From: Cheilinus undulatus
Taxonomy: Eukaryota > Chordata > Actinopteri > Labriformes > Labridae
Direction: 5' to 3'
Assembly (NCBI RefSeq): GCF_018320785.1
Contig: NC_054877.1
Location: 37,904,151-37,968,150, forward strand
DNA length: 64,000 nt
Shown here piece by piece: positions 57,166-64,000 of this stretch (position 1 is the stretch's first letter; every line of letters starts with the position of its first letter). The notes below the pieces were generated by a model, which did no database searches, had not been told where the DNA came from, and saw nothing but the letters and a program-made list of their open reading frames with translations. A program made the translations under genes and the position numbers.

Positions 57166-60100
57166 TCAGAGTGATGGTGCTTTCAGGCTTGGCTCTGCAG
57201 AATAGCTGGAGGCAAACGGGAGAAAGTAGTCTCGGGCAAACTGGATGACATCATCAGGTTTTCTCAGCAGCAAGAACTGCAGGAAGTCGGATATGAGTGC
57301 ACGGATCTCTGGATGCTGTCTGAGGTACGAGGCATGGTCAGCTTTTAATTCCTCCTGTCACAGTGAAACAAAACATGCACTTAAACATATCCTGCTTAAG
57401 TCACTCTTCTCAGTAATATTGAGTTATTTGACAGGGGGGATAGTTGCGGAGTTTTATCTCTAAAATGTATCTAAAAGTGAAAGTCTAAATAGTGGAGAAC
57501 ATGAGATAAAGAAATCTGAAATCCATCCTGGTCAGTTTAATTTTATCATCAATCAGTATTCAAGAGTGACTTTTTGAAAAATCATATATGAATGTCAACA
57601 TTATTACCTTTCTGTCCAAAAACTTGGAGCACATCTGCATGTCTTCTTCCCAAACCAATGGGATCTTCTCAAAACCTAACACAAGTGAAAACACAAACAT
57701 AAAGACAACATAAATGATCCTGATGACTGATTAAAGTATCTTCTATGTAAGTGTGAATAATAACCTTTTTGTAGCTTTGAAGGCAGCTGCAGAAGCCTCA
57801 TGGTGACTGGAGATCCAACCTGCACTCTGCTCGCTAAATGCCTGATCAATAAACATATGAGCAGTTGTTTTATTTCATGAAAGCACCTTCAAAGCATGAA
57901 GCCATGATGTTTGCATTAATGGAGGATGTAGATAAGTGTCTAAGGTAGCCTGAAATTTGATATCTGAAAAAATGTAAGACCTAAAACTGCCATTGTGTGA
58001 AGTCTTCTCTGATTATATCAGTCCATTTTATACTCTCCAGGGCGTACGGCAAATGCCAATTAGTATGCTTTTGCCGAAGACTAAAATAAAGATTTTTTTT
58101 TCCTAATCCTATTTTATTTGATTAGTTTTGTAAGCACACAATACAATTTTGGTTAGTTTTTTAATCTGCTTTTAAGTTCAGTTTTCTAACAGGATTTCTA
58201 CATTTTGTTTGTTATTTTCTTTGTCTTAAGGCCTCTTAAAATCAAGGACAACGCAAATAGACGATGTGAATGGCAAATATCTCAGAGGTGAATTCTCATG
58301 CACCTTTCTATTCACATGAGGTGCGAAGTGATTTTCTGAATTAATGCCCTTGCTTACCAGGGGTGTTTCTCTCATGCAAATAATTTGCACAAAATCATTT
58401 TTTCCAGTATGTACCAAGTCAATGCAAGCTTCACATCAGCAATGTAATTTCATCATGTAAAATTGCAGCTAGTATTGTTTTAAACCACTTCAGATTTTTT
58501 TTAAAGTTTCACTACAATGAGCAAACACTTGACCAATCTAATCTGATACTGATGGTAAAAGAGTTGTGAGGCAAACAGAGGACCAAAAATTTCTCTCTTT
58601 TTTCCTTTTCATATGATTTTTTTTTTCTAGCCACTGACAAGTTATTTTGATCTTGAAAGTTGTATCCTGTTTGATCACAATGTAGCCTGTGTGACTCATA
58701 AACAAGGACAAGAAATTCAAGGGATAAAGACATTTGTTTACCCATCAGCAAGGAAGTAGCTCTGCCAGGTGATGGGGCTGTTCTCCACTGAATGAACTGT
58801 CCTCTCCACCCCAAACACCTCCACTGTGTCCACTCCGACCTCCAGCTGCTTCACACCCAGACCGCTCTGACCACAGTTACAGTCAATCAGAGTTTAACTT
58901 CTCAGAACAAAACAGGACCAAAAGAATATTTTACTGGCGGACTGACTCACAAATGTGGTGTGGATGATGTGCAGTCTCTCTTCCAAAGAAATGAAGGTCA
59001 TGTTTTCTGGCACTTTCTTTCTCAGGTTGATCAGACGCTTCAGCAGCAGGCTTGAACCCTCGGTTACTAAACCACTGAGGACTGACATGGGGTAGGAAAC
59101 ACTCTCCTTTGTCACCTCCTGTTAAAATGAAACAATTAACTGTATTCAAAAACAGTATGTTTTTTTTTAATGTCAAGCAAGAATGCTACAAAGACTGAAA
59201 ATGACTGAAAAATTAAGCTACACAAAAATACCTGAAAGGTATAGCCAAAAAAAAGGCCTTAATTTCTTGTCTCTCACCTCTCCTGCAACGGTAACTTTAT
59301 CGATTACCATCTGGTCATCACGCTGCACCATGTGACACCTTTTGTCTAAACTGTGGCCTTCAAGCTGAAAACAGAGTCACAATAAATAAAGACAATAGAA
59401 AGAAACAGTGACATCCAAGCTGGAATTGAATGTCTGGCTGTGGTCTATGGGTCATTAAAAGTATCATAACAGAGAGACTTGTGCCAGAAAACAGTAAATT
59501 CAACCCCCAATGTCTGTCTCTCTGCTCTGGCACAGGCAACTAAGCTCTGATCAGAAGCATTTTTTAAAATTTGAGAGGATAGCACTTCCTGTGAGTGGGC
59601 GGGGCTTCAGCTCATTTGACAAACACGCCCACACCTTCCTCAGGCAGATTGTACTGCCTCACTTTTCATGATTTTGAAGCTTAATTTTATAAACTTAGAG
59701 ATGTTTTTTAATAACTGAAATTTGCCCTGTACGTTCATAACACAGTGATCTGTCATATAACAAACCTAAAGTAAAGATTTTTACTTTACAGAAAGAGGCT
59801 AAACTCCTAAATTAGACAGGCATCCAACCAAGAGGTGACTGTGTTTACACCAAATCCCAACCAAGGCCAAAACCTCCACTGACCAAAAAGAACACAAAGG
59901 CTCAACTTACATTTAAGTTATTTTTTATGATTTTTTAACATTGCTATCCTACTTTAAAGTGTAAGTGAACCCCCAACTCAAAGCTAACTCCGCCCACTTC
60001 AGTAATTAAAAAATGCACAGAAAGTGAGCAGTCCAGATGAGGCGGGAGTAACAGTGACGTCTGCTTAATTATTGCAAAAATCAATTTGATTAGTCTCTCA

Positions 60101-62900
60101 CAGTCCTAGATTATTGGGATATAATCTATCAACATGTTTCTGCAGTCATTGCTGTGATAAACTCGTGGCATGGTAAAGACTTATGACCATCTTTTACTGG
60201 ATGTTCATCAGTCTTCACAATATCTGGACAAGACCACTGGCTCTCACAGATTTGCTCAGCTAGCTAACTGATGCCTCAGGTTCCACAGTTTAACGCCGAG
60301 CTTTGAGAACTCACCTTAAGCTTTTGTGCTTCAAACAAGAAAAATTACTGACAAATAAGCTGTCAATCTCTTGCAAAAACCAAGTATGTAAATGAACAAA
60401 GTATCCAGTACTGTATGATGAATCGGCACTGTTAGATAGTGAATATTTGTCTGAAAATGAAAGACAACATGATAAACTTTCTCACCTTCTCACCAAGACT
60501 CACCTCAACATACTCATGGTAATCTTCCTCCAGCACCTCCAGGTCTGTTGTTAGGTAGGCTGAAATATTAACAAGTAAAAAAAATGAGGATCAATATATA
60601 AACAGAACTGAGATTGACTTATCTGTGACTCTCTCCTAACCTGTCACTGTAGTTCCACAGGGGCAGTCATCAATGGCTCCCTGGCTCTGAGCATGCAGCA
60701 GCATACATGGCTGCTGGCCCCTGCATGCAAACTCCACTGTGACTGTAAACTTCCCCAGGTCTCTGCCACCCTCTGACACAGTCACCAGAGAGTCTGCAAA
60801 CACACATTTCTGCAGCTCTGCAGGCTCTGAGAGAAAATATCCGTAAATTTAGCCATACTGGAAAAATTTATGGACAAAGCAGTGAAGAAGTATTTACTTC
60901 CTTCCTGATTTCTTCAAATCATCAAACCTCTTAATAGTAGACAAAGATAGCTAGAGTAAACCCAAAATGCAGTTTTTAAATTACTATTTCATATATTGAG
61001 TGAAAAAGCCACCCAAACCTACCTGGTCCTATGTGAAAAAGTAATCCCCCCCCTAAACCTAATAACTGCTTGTGCCCCCCTTGGCGGCCACAACTGCGGG
61101 CAAGCATTTGTGATAACTGCTCACAAGTCTTTCACATCGCTCTGGAGGAATTCTGTCCTCCTTCTCTTTACAAGATTATTATAATTCATCCACATTTCAG
61201 GGTTCAAGAACAGATGAGAAACGTCATTGACATCTATCAGTCTGAAAAGGGTTACAAAGCAATTTCTAAGGCTTTTGGACTCCAGCAAACCATGGTGAGA
61301 GACATTATCCACAAATGGAGAAAACTTGGAACAGTGATGAACCTTCCCAGAAGTGGCTGGCCTACCAAAATTACACATCAACAACTCATCCAGAACAACA
61401 TCTAAAGACCTGCAGGCCTCACTTGACTCAGATAAAGTCAGTGTTCAAGATTCAACAATAAGAAAGAGACTGGGCAAAATGGGTATCCACGGGAGAGTTC
61501 CAAGGCCAAAACCACAGCTGACCAAAAAGAACACAAAGGCTCGTCTAACATTTAATTAAAAATGTCTTGATGATCCCCGAGACTTGTGGAAAAATATCCT
61601 GTGGACTGATGAGACAAAAGTTGAACTTTTTGGAAGGCATGTGTTCTGTTACATCTGGTGTAAAACTAACAGCATTTGACAAAAGAACATCATACCAACA
61701 GTCAAACATAGGGGTGGTAGTATGATGGTCTGGGCTGCTTTGCTGCTTCAGGACCTGGACCACTTGCCATAATTAATGGAACCATAAATTCTGCTCTCTA
61801 GTTGAAAATCCTGAAGAAGAGTGTCTGGCCCTCAGTTCGTGACCCAAAGTCTGGACTTCATTCTGATTGAGATGCTGTAGCATGACCTTAAACAGGCCGT
61901 TCATGCTCAAAAACCCTCCAGTATGGCTAATTGGAACAATTCTGTTAGAACAGTGGGCCAGTATTCCTCAACAGTGATGTGAAAGATTCATTTCCAGTTA
62001 CTGCAAACACTTGTAGTTGTTGCCACCAAGGATGGCACAACCAGTTATTGGCTTTAAGGAGCCGTTTCTTTTTCCACAAAGGGCCAGGTAGGTTTGGATT
62101 ATGTTTTCCCTTAATAAATTAAATCGTAATTTAAATTTTGCATTTTGTTCTTACTTGGGTTATCTTTGTCTTATATTAACCCTTTAAAGCCTGAATATAC
62201 AAATTATAGCCAGAAATTCTCTTTTTTTTTTGGAACTGAAATGTTTATTTCACTTTCTACTAAAATAAAAAAAAAATCCAAATTTCCATAAAATTTGACA
62301 TATAGCCTATATTTTTTGTATCTTTTGTATCTATTTGATACATTAGGTGTTTTTTGTTAACTGATCATCCACTTGAGAGCATTTTTATCAAATGCAAATT
62401 ATCAGATTGTATTCAGATTGTTTTTTAGTAATTTATTGATCATATTGATTACATAGAGGTATCATAAAAGTATGTATCAAATGTCACAACAGGCTTTAAG
62501 GGGCTAAGATGTTTGATGATTTGAAACATCTTAGTGTGACAACTAAGAAAAAGGAGTCAGTAAGGAGGTTAATCATTTTTCACACCACTAATATTTACAG
62601 CTTTTTTTCCACGTACTTCAGTGCTTTCATGAGATAAATCAGTTGTTGCCAAATATATGTGGCAACTCGAAGTGCCAAAAGCAGGTGTTGCTTCAGGTAC
62701 TTTCAGGCAGCCACGCAGTTTCTATAGGGGGGTGACCCTAGACTCTACACCAGCCTACAGCATCTATACAGAGACATCTTACCTATGCTTGACAGGAATG
62801 CGACAGCTTCGTCCGACGCTTTCAACTCCTCTCCTTGGTCTTCGTCCTCAGTCCCCGTTGAGACAACGGCAAGACTGTCTTCTTCAAGCCGGGCGTCCAT
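57166..62900 (-). CDS. catip: Ciliogenesis-associated TTC17-interacting protein (CATIP)
   Basis: Nine exons join in phase into about 357 aa: 62783-62900 (start), 60641-60826, 60504-60559, 59278-59364, 58951-59118, 58742-58866, 57765-57841, 57608-57675 and 57166-57354 (stop). Diagnostic matches to vertebrate CATIP are EAVAFLSS at the N-terminus, DGHLASRVQVGSP, PLVWEEDMQMCSKFLDRK, HASYLRQHPEIRALISDFL and LLLRKPDDVIQFA near the C-terminus. Length is close to the human protein. CATIP is a cytoplasmic/basal-body protein needed for actin organisation during ciliogenesis. Intron 1 holds a Tc1 relic. An X-box-like site lies about 185 bp upstream of the ATG. Confidence 0.92.
57960..58205. repeat. Dispersed repeat, copy 2 of 2
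   Basis: agtatgcttttgccgaagac followed by tttgattagttttg parallels the copy at 35,700-36,080, in the same orientation. It lies in the catip intron between exons 58742-58866 and 57765-57841. Confidence 0.4.
59860..59930 (+). mobile_element. Small Tc1 fragment
   Basis: ccaaggccaaaacctccact followed by aaagaacacaaaggctc matches an internal part of the Tc1 copy at about 61,500. It lies in a catip intron. Confidence 0.5.
60866..62595 (+). mobile_element. Tc1-like transposon relic in catip intron 1
   Basis: The left end is near gacaaagcagtgaagaagta, the right near tcatttttcacaccacta. The interior includes agaacagatgagaaacgtca, atccacaaatggagaaaact, the first catalytic Asp region (tgatgagacaaaagttgaac) and gtcaaacataggggtggtag. 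Several frame breaks and a deletion in the DDE region make it inactive. Same subfamily as 41,589 and 32,105. Confidence 0.7.
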
Positions 62901-63084
62901 CAGTATCGCTTTATTTTACAACAGAAACTCCCGGAAGTGTCTCTACGTAGAGCGAACAGCTTTAGAGTAAAGATCTCTGCAGTGACAGACGGGTAGTTCC
63001 TGTCATTTCCCACAAAATCAGCTCTTAGCTGTACTTCAACTGCGGTCCTTTTTCATCTACAGAAAAGCAGATGAACGAATCAGA

Positions 63085-63098
63085 GTTGTTATGGCAAC
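63085..63098. promoter_or_regulatory. RFX X-box-like palindrome upstream of catip
   Basis: GTTGTTATGGCAAC matches the X-box form GTTGCCATGGCAAC at 13 of 14 positions if the T at the sixth base is the only strict mismatch (the fifth base also departs from the perfect palindrome but is allowed as Y). RFX factors control ciliary genes, and the site lies about 185 bp upstream of the start codon of a ciliogenesis gene. Confidence 0.55.
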
Positions 63099-63239
63099 GA
63101 CGCGGCAGTACCGCAATGTCTGTTGTACGTGCGCAGCCGAATCTGAAGCTTTTCCAACTAAAGATCTGCCATTGGCTTAACAAAGAAAACATAGGCTACA
63201 TTTGCTAAGAAAAAGCTCCGTGTTGTATTCGCAGAAGTT

Positions 63240-63870
63240 GTTTGTTCTTAGTACCGAGCATAAGGACCATAGAACGAACCTGGTCACCAGCGTGTCGTTT
63301 TTTGTCTTATATTACTTTCGAGGGCAACGTCTTTGGAACTGCTTCTGTATCTCATTGAATGTTACCGTAATAATGGTTTAACTGTAATTTGGCAGAGCAG
63401 CAGTTAAACACTTGTGTTTCGAGTGAGGGGCAGGTTAAATTAGATTTTTTTCTTCCCCCTGCTCCTCTCTGGACGTGCAATGTAATGGAGTTCTGAATTA
63501 TTTCTTTGACAAAAAAAATTGAACTTTACCATGACCAGAACAAATAAAAATGAGATGAAATATGCATGTTGTTTTCAATTAGTTTGGTAACCCCTTCTAA
63601 TCTATTTTTGGAGCTTTAATGTTCTTCAAGTCACAGGTAACCTCAAAAAGGAGGCAGTAAATGATTTTTCAAAATAAAATTGTAACATTTTTTATGTTGA
63701 AAGAGTTTGATACAGCTTCCTCAATAAAAGATCAAATTTCCAGCAGCCGCACATATCGACCTTGTTACCTAATCCGAACAAATAATAATCTGCCAGTTAT
63801 ATCTTAATCCCTCTTCGCTTCTTATGTTCCTCAAACTTCTTTTATTTTGAAGGTTCGAACGGCGGGCTCT
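63240..63870. other. Intergenic DNA at the right end
   Basis: Between the catip promoter and the right-edge frame. AT-rich in its second half; no repeats or exons recognised. Confidence 0.3.
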
Positions 63871-63871
63871 C

Positions 63872-64000
63872 ATGTCCACTGAAAATGAAACTAACGGAAG
63901 TGCTCAGTGGGTTCACCGGTGGGATTCGAGGAAGAAGGTTTCAGCCACAAGAAGACTTAAAGTTTACAATTTTGATATAAAGAAGGAGAAGATTTTACTA
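63872..64000 (+). CDS. Possible first coding exon of an unrecognised gene, cut by the window edge
   Basis: An ATG at 63872 opens a frame that stays open for 43 codons to the end of the window (MSTENETNGSAQWVHRWDSR at its start, rich in Lys and Arg afterwards). A pyrimidine-rich tract ending ttttgaag precedes it at about 63,852, so it may be an internal exon border or a first exon. Codon content looks coding, but I do not recognise the protein. Confidence 0.4.
   Translation, partial: MSTENETNGSAQWVHRWDSRKKVSATRRLKVYNFDIKKEKILL

Overview
The window looks like teleost (probably percomorph) nuclear DNA. Genes are split into short exons with GT/AG borders. Introns and intergenic DNA are crowded with fish-type Tc1/mariner, hAT and piggyBac-like elements and LINE ends. 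All gene identities below come from reading exon translations and checking that splice phases join; no database search was possible.

Layout, left to right. (1) About 4.5-6.9 kb, + strand: exons 2-4 of an SH2D1A/SH2D1B-type single-SH2 adaptor gene; the first exon is not in the window. (2) Two exon-like blocks on the - strand at 7.5 and 9.4 kb belong to a gene I do not recognise. (3) 12.5-23.5 kb, - strand: a complete class I cytokine receptor of the IL13RA/IL5RA/CSF2RA alpha-chain type, with WSDWS motif, one membrane span and a short box-1 tail. (4) 25.2 kb, - strand: tRNA-Glu(CTC). (5) 25.9-33.9 kb, + strand: a caspase with an N-terminal CARD and a caspase-8-like catalytic domain (active-site QACQG), with IRF/ISRE-like sites at its presumed promoter. 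(6) 39.8-53.2 kb, - strand, convergent with the previous gene: a full-length, phase-consistent caspase-8/10-like protein with two death-effector domains, whose catalytic cysteine is Asn (QANQG). (7) 57.2-62.9 kb, - strand: catip (ciliogenesis-associated TTC17-interacting protein), with an RFX X-box-like palindrome upstream. (8) The start of a possible + strand gene at the right edge.

Between the genes lie many transposon relics. Several are nested two or three deep, and their ends can be placed exactly from target-site duplications. There are also a 940-bp long inverted repeat, a minisatellite containing telomere-like motifs inside an inverted-repeat element, and a degenerate ~325-bp tandem array.

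Biologically the block reads as an immune and cell-death neighbourhood: a SAP-type adaptor, a cytokine receptor chain, an apparently active CARD-caspase-8-like protease and an apparently inactive tandem-DED caspase-8-like protein. The last pair is the most interesting feature. A plausible reading is that an inactive DED protein modulates death-receptor signalling in the manner of c-FLIP, but that is inference.
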